This document shows positions 1 through 9,983 of a DNA stretch of 64,000 nucleotides, in pieces; the stretch's first letter is position 1, and the number at the start of each line of letters is the position of its first letter. Origin of the DNA: Teichococcus aestuarii (GTDB lineage: Bacteria; Pseudomonadota; Alphaproteobacteria; Acetobacterales; Acetobacteraceae); NCBI RefSeq assembly GCF_003116135.1, contig NZ_PDOA01000002.1, positions 372,001 through 436,000 of the forward strand, read 5' to 3'. The translations under genes and the position numbers were made by a program. The notes under the pieces were generated by a model. That model made no database searches. It was not told the DNA's origin and saw only the letters and a program-made list of their open reading frames with translations.

Positions 1-983
<983 letters not shown>

Positions 984-988
984 GGTCC

Positions 989-1600
989 TCAGTTCCTCCT
1001 GGCGTGGGGCGGGCGGCCGGGTTCCTCGTCGGAGTCGTCCTCCGCCTCCCGGAACCGGGCGGCCTCGGCCGCGGTGGCAGCGATCAGTTCATCGGTCAGC
1101 ACCAGCTTGGCGCGGCGCATGTCGGCCCGGGGCAGCGCCACCTCGGCGCCATCCTCCAGCCGCAGCCGCACCACCGCCTCGTCCGCGCCAAGCGCGATGC
1201 CGCGGAAGCGGCGCCGACCCTCGAAGGGAATGCTCATCTCCACCGTCGCCACATGGCCGGCGAAGCGCTGCCAGTCCCTGGTGCGGGTCAGCGGGCGGTC
1301 GATGCCGGGCGAGGAAACCTCGAGGTTCCACTCGCCGGTGAAGGGGTCGTCCACGTCCAGCACGGCGCCGGCGGCATGGCTGATCGCCTCGCAGTCCCCC
1401 ACCCCGATCGGCCGGCCGTCCGTGCGGTCGGCCATGATCTGGACGGTGGGAGTCTGCTTGCCCTGGATCTGCACGCGCACGATCTCGTAGCCCATCGCCG
1501 ACAGCGTCGGCTGGATGGTGGCGGCAATGCGGGCCTCAAGGCCCTCATTCTGTGGCAGATCGTCTTCCAAAAAACAAAAAAGGCGGCCCGCTAAGGCCAC
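989..1600 (-). CDS. rimP: Ribosome maturation factor RimP
   Basis: RimP assists assembly of the 30S subunit. The protein has the RimP N-domain ([47 protein letters not shown]) and a C-terminal SH3-like domain with an acidic tail. The start is unresolved. The longest frame begins with GTG at 1600, but that codon lies in the first arm of an intrinsic-terminator hairpin. TTG at 1570, directly after the U-run, and CTG at 1558, preceded by GGAAG, are alternatives; there is no ATG before residue 36. The family normally begins only a few residues before LEARIA, which favours a start downstream of the hairpin. It is followed after 5 bases by nusA. Confidence 0.9.
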   Translation of the reverse strand: MALAGRLFCFLEDDLPQNEGLEARIAATIQPTLSAMGYEIVRVQIQGKQTPTVQIMADRTDGRPIGVGDCEAISHAAGAVLDVDDPFTGEWNLEVSSPGIDRPLTRTRDWQRFAGHVATVEMSIPFEGRRRFRGIALGADEAVVRLRLEDGAEVALPRADMRRAKLVLTDELIAATAAEAARFREAEDDSDEEPGRPPHARRN

Positions 1601-1601
1601 C
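1569..1601 (-). terminator. Intrinsic terminator/attenuator in the rimP-nusA leader
   Basis: Read on the minus strand, a 7-bp stem (GGUGGCC / GGCCGCC, with one U-G wobble, loop UUAGCG) is followed by U6-G-U6. This is a textbook intrinsic terminator. It lies between a good sigma70-type promoter (1635-1663) and the rimP coding region, so it would end transcription about 50-60 nt after the start. Such a position suggests attenuation of rimP-nusA rather than termination of the gene upstream at 1737, which is more than 130 bases away. Confidence 0.75.
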
Positions 1602-1634
1602 CCCCTGACTGTGCAGCGAAGATGTTCTGCGCCT

Positions 1635-1663
1635 CATATAATCCTGTGTGCCGGTAAATACAA
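1635..1663 (-). promoter_or_regulatory. Candidate sigma70 promoter for rimP-nusA
   Basis: On the minus strand TTGTAT (1658-1663) and TATATG (1635-1640) are separated by exactly 17 bases. The segment is clearly richer in A+T than its surroundings. Transcription would start near 1628 and meet the terminator hairpin at 1569-1601 almost at once. Confidence 0.55.
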
Positions 1664-1705
1664 GAAAACCCGCGCTTCGCCCGGCTTGCCCCGGCAAGGT
1701 CCGGG

Positions 1706-1730
1706 CCGGGGGCCGGGGGCCGGGGGCCGG
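1706..1730. repeat. Short tandem repeat CCGGGGG
   Basis: Three full copies and one partial copy of the 7-base unit CCGGGGG stand immediately downstream (minus strand) of the hypothetical gene ending at 1737. A GC-rich hairpin follows between about 1680 and 1705. Possibly part of a weak terminator; no other role is visible. Confidence 0.5.
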
Positions 1731-1736
1731 CGCCGG

Positions 1737-2249
1737 TCAGCCCTGCGGCAGCGCCCGCTCCAGCCGCGCCACATGCGTCACGCGGCAGAGACCGTGCGTG
1801 TGGACGGAGAGCACGGCGCCGGACAGGCGGTTGTCGTGCACCTGCGCCAGGCCAAAGCCATGCAGCCGCAGCAGCAGGAAATGGCCGGTCACCCGCACGA
1901 GGTAGAGGCCTTCCTCCAGCCCGCCGCGCCGCGCCAGGCCGATCAGGGTGGGGCGGCGGGAGAAGGGGAGGGCGGAGAGGGGAAGCGGCGTGCAGCGCAC
2001 CCGGGCCATGCCGAGCGCCGCCACCACGTCCCGCCAGTAGGCGGTGACGATCTCGCCCGTGGCCGGATAGTGCGGGGGAGAGGCGGCACGCAGCAGGGCG
2101 CAGGCCTCGGCGTAGCTGCACCCCGAGGCCAGGGCGACGGCCGCCGGCCCGCACCAGGGCAGATTCCCCCCCCGCTCGGCGGCCAGGGCCTCCGCGCCAC
2201 GACGGCCAGCTTCATGCTCGGGGTCGGGGGAAAGTTGCAGCATCACCAC
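1737..2249 (-). CDS. Hypothetical protein, papain/C39-like fold suspected
   Basis: 170 residues, no recognised name. Near residue 31 the motif NLPWCGPAAVALASG resembles the Cys-box of papain-like or C39-like peptidases (xxCGPAA). About 90 residues later comes VTGHFLLL, then VHDNRLSG, which could supply the His and Asp/Asn of a catalytic triad. No signal peptide or membrane segment is visible. The start ATG at 2249 is followed by a second in-frame ATG two codons on. It sits alone between trmB and the rimP promoter on the same strand. The enzymatic idea is inferred from three short motifs; it may be an inactive member or a domain of unknown function. Confidence 0.65.
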   Translation of the reverse strand: MVMLQLSPDPEHEAGRRGAEALAAERGGNLPWCGPAAVALASGCSYAEACALLRAASPPHYPATGEIVTAYWRDVVAALGMARVRCTPLPLSALPFSRRPTLIGLARRGGLEEGLYLVRVTGHFLLLRLHGFGLAQVHDNRLSGAVLSVHTHGLCRVTHVARLERALPQG

Positions 2250-2301
2250 CGCACGTTGTCGTGAGCGGTGAGGTCACGTCAATTCCCTTGTTCAGGGATA
2301 C

Positions 2302-2327
2302 AAAAAGAGCCGCGGCACCGTGGCGGC
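2302..2327 (-). terminator. Intrinsic terminator after trmB
   Basis: On the minus strand, about 20 bases after the trmB stop, GCCGC and GCGGC pair around a short loop and are followed by TCTTTTTG. A second small hairpin (CCCTGC/GCAGGG) lies just before it at about 2328-2341. Confidence 0.7.
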
Positions 2328-2345
2328 CCTGCAACGCAGGGTAGC

Positions 2346-3038
2346 TTAACCCTGGCGGCGCCACACCCAGTACATGGGCTGCCGGCCCTCGCGCAGCGCC
2401 TTGGCCTCGTAGCGCGTGCCGGGCCAGCCCTCGGGGCGGCTCAGCTCGAGCGAGACGCGGGTGAAGGCATCCTGCGCGCCCATCACCTCCACCACCCATT
2501 CTTGGTAGGTCGGGTCGTCGGTGGCGATGCGCCATTCGCCGCCCGGGCGGATGGCCCGCGCCAGCACGGGGATGATGCTGGGGTGGACGAAGCGGCGCTT
2601 GGCGTGGCGCGCCTTCGGCCAGGGGTCGGGGAACATCAGGAACAGGCGGGAGAGGCTGGCCTCGGGCAGGGTGCGCAGCAGGCGGCGCGCATCCTCCGTC
2701 CAGAGGCGCAGGTTGGGCGGCAGCGGCGCGGTGGCCTCCTGCTCCTCCGGCACCAGCCGCGTCAGCAGCGAGCAGATGCCGTTCTCGAACACCTCGGCCG
2801 CGATCAGCCCGGCCTGGGGGCTGGCCTCGATCTGCGCCAGCGCGTGCTCGCCGCCGCCGAAGCCCACCTCCAGCCACAGCTCCCGCGGGCGCATCGGGAA
2901 GGCCGCCAGCGGGTCGGCCGGGTCGAGGGCGAGGCGGGGCAGCGTGACGTCCATCAGGCGCTGCTGGCGCTGGCGCAGCGGGTGGCCGCGGCGGCGCCCG
3001 TAGAGCCGGTCGGGAACGGGGGGCGGCGCTTCGCTCAT
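2346..3038 (-). CDS. trmB: tRNA (guanine-N7-)-methyltransferase TrmB
   Basis: TrmB methylates N7 of G46 in the variable loop of many tRNAs, using S-adenosylmethionine. The 230-residue protein has the expected SAM-binding start (LWLEVGFGGGEHA), the acidic region around AEVFENG, and the family signature FPDPWPKARHAKRRFVHP followed by WRIATDD near the C-terminus. Length is normal for the family. It lies about 106 bases downstream of metK, whose product makes its co-substrate; that pairing is common in this lineage. A terminator follows. Confidence 0.95.
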   Translation of the reverse strand: MSEAPPPVPDRLYGRRRGHPLRQRQQRLMDVTLPRLALDPADPLAAFPMRPRELWLEVGFGGGEHALAQIEASPQAGLIAAEVFENGICSLLTRLVPEEQEATAPLPPNLRLWTEDARRLLRTLPEASLSRLFLMFPDPWPKARHAKRRFVHPSIIPVLARAIRPGGEWRIATDDPTYQEWVVEVMGAQDAFTRVSLELSRPEGWPGTRYEAKALREGRQPMYWVWRRQG

Positions 3039-3062
3039 GCTGGGGAAAACCGTGTGGATTCA

Positions 3063-3077
3063 GGGGAAAACTTCCCC
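3063..3077. repeat. Small inverted repeat between metK and trmB
   Basis: GGGGAA and TTCCCC flank a three-base loop. It lies 25 bases upstream of the trmB start on the minus strand, in the metK-trmB spacer. It may be a second hairpin behind metK or part of the trmB leader. Confidence 0.4.
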
Positions 3078-3107
3078 GGGACGGCGCCACGCGGAAGGCG
3101 GGCGCGG

Positions 3108-3132
3108 GCGGGAGGGGACCTGCCCCTCCCGC
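3108..3132 (-). terminator. Hairpin terminator candidate after metK
   Basis: A perfect 10-bp stem (GCGGGAGGGG / CCCCTCCCGC) with a 5-base loop begins 12 bases after the metK stop. No U-run follows, so it may be a weak terminator or an RNA 3'-end stabiliser. Confidence 0.5.
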
Positions 3133-3144
3133 CGCGAAGGCAGC

Positions 3145-4332
3145 TCAGCGGCCGAAGGCGCGCTTCAGCTCGGCGGCCAGGTCGGTCTTCTCCCAGGTGA
3201 AGGTGCCCTTCTCCGGGTCCGGCGTGCGGCCGAAATGGCCATAGGCCGAGGTCGGCGCATAGATGGCGCGGTTCAGGTGCAGGTGCTCGCGGATGCCGCG
3301 GGGGGAGAGGTTGACCATGTCGTTGACGACCTTGGCCAGCTTCACCTCGTCGACGTCGCGCCCCGTGCCGTGCAGGTCGAAATAGACCGAGAGCGGCTTG
3401 GCCACGCCGATGGCGTAGGAGACCTGGATGGTGCACTTCTCGGCCAGGCCGGCGGCGACCACGTTCTTGGCCAGGTAGCGGCAGGCATAGGCGGCCGAGC
3501 GGTCCACCTTGGTCGGGTCCTTGCCCGAGAAGGCGCCGCCGCCATGCGGCGCGGCACCGCCATAGGTGTCGACGATGATCTTGCGGCCCGTCAGGCCGCA
3601 ATCGCCGTCGGGGCCGCCGATGACGAAGGTGCCGGTCGGGTTCACGTAGAACTCGTCCTCCGGCACGCTCCAGCCCTCGGGCAGGCTGCTCACCACGATC
3701 GGGCGGACCAGATCGCGCACCTGCGCCTGGGTCATGCCCTCCTCGTGCTGGGTCGAGACCACCACCGAGGCGACGCCGACCGGCTTGCCGTCCACGTAGC
3801 GCAGCGTCACCTGGCTCTTGGCATCCGGCAGCAGGCCGCGCACCGACTTGTCGTTGGTGCGGCGGCGCTCGGCGATGCGGCGCAGGATCAGGTGCGCGTA
3901 GTAGAGCGGCGCCGGCATCAGGTCCGGCGTCTCGGTGCAGGCATAGCCGAACATGATGCCCTGGTCGCCGGCGCCCTCGTCCTTCTCGCCGGAGGCGTCG
4001 ACGCCCTGGGCGATGTGCGCGGACTGGGCGTGCAGGTGGCAGGCGATCTCGGCGTTCTTCCAGGAGAAGCCTTCCTGGTCGTAGCCGATGTCATGCACCG
4101 CCATGCGCGCGAGGTGCATCAGCAGCTCGGGCGTCACGCTCGCCGGGCCGCGCGTCTCGCCGGCCAGGATGATGCGGTTGGTGGTGACCAGCGTCTCGCA
4201 GGCCACGCGGGCATACGGGTCGGCTTCCAGGAAGGCGTCCAGCACCGTGTCGCTGATGCGGTCGGCAACCTTGTCGGGGTGGCCTTCGGAGACGGACTCC
4301 GAGGTGAACAGATATTCGCCCTTGTCGCGCAT
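3145..4332 (-). CDS. metK: S-adenosylmethionine synthetase
   Basis: Makes S-adenosylmethionine from methionine and ATP. The 395-residue protein has the family hallmarks: [13 protein letters not shown] at the N-terminus, the hexapeptide [22 protein letters not shown], and DLHGTG near the C-terminus. The frame is open further upstream, but the ATG at 4332 (MRDKGEY) places the conserved start correctly and has an AAGAGGAC-type ribosome site about 10 bases before it. The leader was checked for SAM-II and SAM/SAH riboswitch cores and neither was seen. A weak promoter (TTGACC at 4432-4437, 17 bases, GACACA) lies about 80 bases upstream. Confidence 0.96.
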   Translation of the reverse strand: MRDKGEYLFTSESVSEGHPDKVADRISDTVLDAFLEADPYARVACETLVTTNRIILAGETRGPASVTPELLMHLARMAVHDIGYDQEGFSWKNAEIACHLHAQSAHIAQGVDASGEKDEGAGDQGIMFGYACTETPDLMPAPLYYAHLILRRIAERRRTNDKSVRGLLPDAKSQVTLRYVDGKPVGVASVVVSTQHEEGMTQAQVRDLVRPIVVSSLPEGWSVPEDEFYVNPTGTFVIGGPDGDCGLTGRKIIVDTYGGAAPHGGGAFSGKDPTKVDRSAAYACRYLAKNVVAAGLAEKCTIQVSYAIGVAKPLSVYFDLHGTGRDVDEVKLAKVVNDMVNLSPRGIREHLHLNRAIYAPTSAYGHFGRTPDPEKGTFTWEKTDLAAELKRAFGR

Positions 4333-4408
4333 GGCCTTATCGTCCTCTTGTCGCGATGGCGACCGGCTCGCCCCGGCCTGGCTATCCCCCGCGGAATCGC
4401 GGCGCGCG

Positions 4409-4437
4409 CTGTGTCGCAAGCGCCGCACGGGGGGTCA
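4409..4437 (-). promoter_or_regulatory. Weak candidate promoter for metK
   Basis: TTGACC (4432-4437) is a good -35 on the minus strand. With a 17-base spacer the -10 would be GACACA (4409-4414), which is poor. The position, between the dapB hairpin and metK, is right for a metK promoter. Confidence 0.35.
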
Positions 4438-4487
4438 AGGGAGGAAGGGGCATCGCAGTGCCGCGTTTCATCGCGGCGTCACGCGCA

Positions 4488-4503
4488 GGGGGCTGCCGCC
4501 CCC
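4488..4503 (-). terminator. Hairpin after dapB
   Basis: GGGGGC and GCCCCC form a 6-bp stem with a TGCC loop 15 bases after the dapB stop on the minus strand. No U-run follows. It would separate dapB from metK. Confidence 0.45.
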
Positions 4504-4517
4504 GCCGCGCGCTGCCT

Positions 4518-5258
4518 TCAGCCCATCCCGAGCACATGCTTCATGTCGTAGAGGCCGGCCGGCTGCCGCGCCGCCCACAGCGCCGCCCGCACCGCGCCGG
4601 TGGCATAGACGCGCCGGTCGAAGCTGCGGTGGGTGAGGGCGATGTGCTCGCTGCCGGCGGCGAAGAGCAGGGTGTGCTCGCCCACCACCTGCCCGCCGCG
4701 CAGCGCGGCGAAGCCGATCGGGCCGGTGGCGCGGGGGCCGGTATGCCCGTCCCGGCCACTCTCCATGCCGACCTCCTCCAGCGTCTTGCCGCGCCCGCGC
4801 GCCACGGCGCGGCCGAGGCCGATGGCGGTGCCGGAGGGGGCGTCCACCTTCTGCCGGTGGTGCATCTCGACGATCTCGGCGTCGTACTGCTCGGGCGGCA
4901 GGGCGGCGGCCATGCGCTCGGCCATGGCGAAGAGCAGCGCCACGCCGGGCGAGAAATTGGCGGCATAGACCACCGGCACGGACTCCGCCGCCGCGGCCAC
5001 CGCCGCCTCCTGCGCCGCCGAGAGGCCGGAGGAGCCGAGGATGAGCGGCTTGCCGTGCCGCGCCGCCAGCGCCGCATGCGTCTCGGCCGTGGCGGCGTTG
5101 GTGAAGTCGATCACCACCTGGCTCTGCGCGAAGAGCGCGCCGGCATCGTCGCCGCGCCCGGTGCCGCCGGCCAGGGTGGCGCCGGCGGCCGCCACCTCCT
5201 CGGTGAGAAGCGTGCCCATGCGGCCCGAGAGGCCGGCGATGCCGATGCGGAGCGTCAT
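4518..5258 (-). CDS. dapB: 4-hydroxy-tetrahydrodipicolinate reductase DapB
   Basis: Reduces the dapA product in the lysine/diaminopimelate pathway, using NAD(P)H. The 246-residue protein begins MTLRIGIAGLSGRMG (Rossmann glycine motif), has VVIDFTNAAT and the conserved segment EIVEMHHRQKVDAPSGTA that carries the catalytic His and Lys and the substrate-binding residues. The same frame stays open far upstream through dnaJ, but the start is set by ATG at 5258 immediately before the GxxGxxG motif. A 14-of-16 match to parS lies 2 bases upstream of the start codon. It follows dnaJ by 71 bases on the same strand. Confidence 0.95.
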   Translation of the reverse strand: MTLRIGIAGLSGRMGTLLTEEVAAAGATLAGGTGRGDDAGALFAQSQVVIDFTNAATAETHAALAARHGKPLILGSSGLSAAQEAAVAAAAESVPVVYAANFSPGVALLFAMAERMAAALPPEQYDAEIVEMHHRQKVDAPSGTAIGLGRAVARGRGKTLEEVGMESGRDGHTGPRATGPIGFAALRGGQVVGEHTLLFAAGSEHIALTHRSFDRRVYATGAVRAALWAARQPAGLYDMKHVLGMG

Positions 5259-5260
5259 GC

Positions 5261-5276
5261 TGTTTCCCGTGAAACG
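5261..5276. promoter_or_regulatory. Degenerate parS-like site
   Basis: TGTTTCCCGTGAAACG differs from the parS palindrome TGTTTCACGTGAAACA at two of 16 positions, one of them in the core. It is in the short dnaJ-dapB spacer, about 15 kb from the two perfect parS sites near parAB. It may be a weak ParB site, a decayed one, or chance. Confidence 0.4.
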
Positions 5277-5329
5277 GAGGGCGGGTGCCGGGGGAGGGGG
5301 TGCCTCCTCCGCCCGGCGCGGCGGCTGTT

Positions 5330-6493
5330 CTACCGCCCCAGCCCGTCCCAGAAATCCTTCACCTTGGCGAAGAAGCCTTCGCTCTCGGGCGAGGAATTGC
5401 CGTTCTGCCCCACCTCGCCCTCGAACTGCTCCAGCAGCTCGCGCTGGCGGGCGGTGAGGTTCTGCGGCGTCTCGACCGCCACCTGCACATACATGTCCCC
5501 CCGCGCCGCCGAGCGCAGCACGGAGAAGCCCTTGCCGCGCAGGCGGAACTGGTCGCCCGTCTGGGTGCCGGCGGGGATGGTGACGCGCGAGCGCCCGCCA
5601 TCGATGGTCGGCACCTCCACCGCGCCGCCCAGCGCCGCCTGCGTCATGCGCAGCGGCACCCGGACGAAGATGTTGGCGCCGTCGCGCTGGAACAGCGCGT
5701 GCGGGCGGACGGCGATGTCCACGTAGAGATCGCCCGCCGGGGCGCCGCGCAGCCCGGCCTCCCCCTCGCCCGAGAGGCGGATGCGCGTGCCGTCCTCCAC
5801 CCCGGCCGGGATGGTGACGTTCAGCGTCCGCTCGCGCTGCACGCGGCCGGCGCCCTGGCAGACCTTGCAGGGGTTCTTGATGACGCGCCCGGTGCCGCCG
5901 CAGGTGGGGCAGGTGCGCTCGATCAGGAAGAAGCCCTGCTGCGCCCGCACCTTGCCGGCGCCGGCACAGGTGGTGCAGGTCTGCTGCGCGCTGCTGGCCT
6001 TGCCCTCGGCGCCGGTGCCGTCGCAGGCGTCGCACTGCACGCTGGTGGGCACGCGGATGGTCGTGCGCGTGCCGGCGAAGGCCTCCTCCAGCGAGATGTC
6101 CACCGCGTGGCGCAGATCGGCGCCGCGGCCGGCCGCCGCGCCGCCGCCGCGCCGCCCGGCGCCGCCGCCGAACTGGCCGAACATCTCGGCGAAGATGTCC
6201 TCGAAGCCGCCGCCGCCGAACGGGTTGCCGCCGCCGAAGCCGCCGGCACCCGGCCCGCCGCCGCCGCCCTCGAAGGCGGCATGGCCGAAGCGGTCATAGG
6301 CGGCACGCTTCTCGGCGTCCTTCAGCACGTCATAGGCCTCGTTCACCTCCTTGAAGGAGGTCTCGGCGGCCTTGTCGCCCGGGTTGCGGTCCGGGTGATA
6401 TTTCATGGCGAGCTTGCGGTAAGCCTTCTTCAGCTCATCCTCGCCCGCGCCCCGGGCCACGCCCAGGGTCTCGTAGTAGTCCTTCTTGGCCAT
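5330..6493 (-). CDS. dnaJ: Chaperone protein DnaJ
   Basis: Co-chaperone that delivers clients to DnaK and stimulates its ATPase. The 387-residue protein has the J domain ([20 protein letters not shown], with HPD in YHPDRNPGD), a long Gly-rich region with an FGG-rich stretch, the zinc domain with four CxxCxGxG-type repeats ([36 protein letters not shown]) and the C-terminal client-binding domain. It lies 107 bases downstream of dnaK on the same strand, as in most alphaproteobacteria. ATG at 6493 is the obvious start ([11 protein letters not shown]). Confidence 0.97.
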   Translation of the reverse strand: MAKKDYYETLGVARGAGEDELKKAYRKLAMKYHPDRNPGDKAAETSFKEVNEAYDVLKDAEKRAAYDRFGHAAFEGGGGGPGAGGFGGGNPFGGGGFEDIFAEMFGQFGGGAGRRGGGAAAGRGADLRHAVDISLEEAFAGTRTTIRVPTSVQCDACDGTGAEGKASSAQQTCTTCAGAGKVRAQQGFFLIERTCPTCGGTGRVIKNPCKVCQGAGRVQRERTLNVTIPAGVEDGTRIRLSGEGEAGLRGAPAGDLYVDIAVRPHALFQRDGANIFVRVPLRMTQAALGGAVEVPTIDGGRSRVTIPAGTQTGDQFRLRGKGFSVLRSAARGDMYVQVAVETPQNLTARQRELLEQFEGEVGQNGNSSPESEGFFAKVKDFWDGLGR

Positions 6494-6600
6494 GGTGCGG
6501 CCTGTCCCCCAAGCTCCGGAACGACGATGCGCCCGACCCCTTCGTCGGAGCCGGGCGCCCGTGGATTCAGCGCGGCTGATTCACCCTAGCGCTGGGCGCC

Positions 6601-8520
<1,920 letters not shown>

Positions 8521-8587
8521 CCGAGTTCTCCTTTGCGGCGGATGGGGGCGGCCCTGTCTCTGGCGCCGCGCCCATCCCCTGTTCTCA

Positions 8588-9241
8588 TCAGGCGGGGTGT
8601 TGGGGTGACCGCCCGGGCGGGAAAGCGGTGCCGGACGGTTGTGACTGCGATGTATTGAGCCGCGCCGCCCCGGACAAGGGCGACTCGCCCGGGCTGCGCA
8701 AAAAACGTGCAGCGGAGCAGAGCAGGTATTCCACCCGCTTGCCGTTGCGCGGGTCCGTCGCCTGGCCGACGGGGCGGAAGCCCAGCCGCCGGTGGAAGGC
8801 CATGCTCTGCGGGTTGGGCGGGTCGAGATTCACCTCGCAGCCCAGCGCCGCCACGCCCGGCAGGGCGGCCAGCGCGGCATAGAGCCGGCGGCCGAGGCCC
8901 TGGCCCTGCGCCGCCGCGTCCACCACCACGCGGTCGACATAGGCGGCCTCCGGGTGGCGGGCGCGCATCCAGGCGTGGTTGGGGCCGCGCTCCGGCGTCT
9001 CCGGCCCGAAGGCCAGGAGGAAGCCGAGCAGCCGCTCCCCCTCCCAGGCGGCCAGCGCCAGCAGGGCGCCGGCGCACTGGGCGGCGAAGGCCTCGGGCGT
9101 GAGGGCGTTCACCGCCGCGGCGTGCCGGTTGTTCAGGGCCAGCAGGGCAGGGTGCTCGGCCGCGGCGACGGGCCGCAGCGCCATGGCGCCCGGTCCACCG
9201 CTCATTCCGCCGCTTATTCCACCGCTTATTCCGCCGCTCAC
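8588..9241 (-). CDS. GNAT family N-acetyltransferase
   Basis: Predicted acetyl-CoA-dependent acyltransferase of unknown substrate. The acetyl-CoA binding region is clear: [23 protein letters not shown] (motif A, Q/RxxGxG/A), and [27 protein letters not shown] matches motif B. The start GTG at 9241 overlaps the grpE stop (GTGA), giving an N-terminus of three SGG(I/M) repeats encoded by a 12-base tandem repeat. ATG at 9184 (MALRPVAA) is the alternative start and fits the GNAT fold better. The C-terminal 35 residues after LLCSAARF look non-conserved and overlap a promoter candidate for dnaK. Its place inside the grpE-dnaK cluster is unusual. Confidence 0.8.
   Translation of the reverse strand: MSGGISGGISGGMSGGPGAMALRPVAAAEHPALLALNNRHAAAVNALTPEAFAAQCAGALLALAAWEGERLLGFLLAFGPETPERGPNHAWMRARHPEAAYVDRVVVDAAAQGQGLGRRLYAALAALPGVAALGCEVNLDPPNPQSMAFHRRLGFRPVGQATDPRNGKRVEYLLCSAARFLRSPGESPLSGAARLNTSQSQPSGTAFPPGRSPQHPA
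8649..8677 (-). promoter_or_regulatory. Candidate promoter for dnaK-dnaJ
   Basis: TTGTCC (8672-8677) and TACATC (8649-8654) are spaced by 17 bases on the minus strand, about 130 bases upstream of dnaK and inside the end of the GNAT frame. It reads better as a housekeeping promoter than as an alphaproteobacterial RpoH promoter. Confidence 0.35.
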
Positions 9242-9242
9242 G
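9195..9242. repeat. 12-base tandem repeat at the grpE/GNAT junction
   Basis: Almost four copies of the unit CCRCCGCTYATT (plus-strand reading) cover the GNAT start. On the minus strand they encode SGGI/SGGM repeats, and each unit carries a GCGGAAT segment. Copy number could vary by slippage without changing the frame, because 12 is a multiple of three. Confidence 0.8.
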
Positions 9243-9825
9243 CGGTTTCCGAGACGCCCTCGCCGGCCACCACCACCATGGCGGGCTTCAGCAGGCGGCC
9301 GTTCAGCGTCCAGGCCGGGGTCCAGGCCTGGATGACGGTGCCCACGGCCACGCCTTCCGGCGGCGGCTGCTGCGCCATCGCCTGGTGCAGCTCGGGGTCG
9401 AAGGGCTTGCCGGTGGCATCGTGCTTGGCCACGCCGTTGCGCTCCAGGATGGCGAGGAAGGCCCGCTCCACCCCTTCGAAGCCGCCGCGCAGCTTGGTCA
9501 GCAGCTCGGCCTCGTCCTCCCGGGGGGCGGGCAGCGCCTCCAGGCCGCGGCGGAGGTTGTCGGCGGCCTCCACCACGTCGCGGGCGAATTTCTGCACCGC
9601 ATAGGCGCGGGCATCCTCCACCTCGCGCTTGGTGCGGGCGCGCAGGTTCTGCATCTCCGCCTCGGAGCGCAGCCAGCGGTCCTTCACCTGCGCCAGCTCG
9701 GCCTCCAGCTCGGCGAGGCGCGCCATGGCGTCGGCGGGCTGGGCGGGGGTCTGCTGCTGTTCGGCGGCCGGCGTTTCCGCGGGCTGGGTCTGGTCGTTCA
9801 TCACAGGATCATTCTTTTCAGTCAT
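9238..9825 (-). CDS. grpE: Nucleotide exchange factor GrpE
   Basis: Releases ADP from DnaK. The 195-residue protein has a Gln/Pro/Ala-rich N-terminus, a long coiled coil (AMARLAELEAELAQVKDRWL) and the C-terminal beta domain with FDPELHQAM and GTVIQAWTPAWTLNGRLLKPAMVVV, as in the family. ATG at 9825 (MTEKND) is taken; an in-frame ATG lies eight codons on. Its stop overlaps the GNAT GTG start. An RpoH-like promoter stands 32 bases upstream. Confidence 0.95.
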   Translation of the reverse strand: MTEKNDPVMNDQTQPAETPAAEQQQTPAQPADAMARLAELEAELAQVKDRWLRSEAEMQNLRARTKREVEDARAYAVQKFARDVVEAADNLRRGLEALPAPREDEAELLTKLRGGFEGVERAFLAILERNGVAKHDATGKPFDPELHQAMAQQPPPEGVAVGTVIQAWTPAWTLNGRLLKPAMVVVAGEGVSETA

Positions 9826-9856
9826 GTCAGCGCCTGCAAGGCCATTTCAGGCCTCC

Positions 9857-9885
9857 AACTAGGGAAGCCGACCCGCCGGGACAAG
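9857..9885 (-). promoter_or_regulatory. Candidate heat-shock (RpoH) promoter of grpE
   Basis: On the minus strand CTTG (9882-9885), 18 bases, then CCTAGTT (9857-9863) matches the alphaproteobacterial sigma32 pattern CTTG-N17/18-CYTATNT at all but one position. It is correctly placed for grpE and the genes behind it. Confidence 0.5.
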
Positions 9886-9948
9886 GAACGGTTGCGGGAT
9901 GCCTGGCCCGGAGCTCCCGATTCCGCTCTCCTGTCATCCGCCTGCCTC

Positions 9949-9977
9949 TTGACCAAACCCCCTTCCGTGGCATTTCC
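9949..9977 (+). promoter_or_regulatory. Candidate hemH promoter
   Basis: TTGACC (9949-9954), 17 bases, ATTTCC (9972-9977). Transcription would start almost at the hemH ATG (9984), so if real the mRNA would be leaderless. The -10 is weak. Confidence 0.3.
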
Positions 9978-9983
9978 GGAACC

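Noticed and set aside
4333-4517. Possible SAM riboswitch before metK
   Set aside because: Neither the SAM-II nor the SAM/SAH core was found in the 185-base leader.
4518-6035. One 505-codon frame including dapB
   Set aside because: The first half is the wrong frame of dnaJ; DapB homology begins at ATG 5258.
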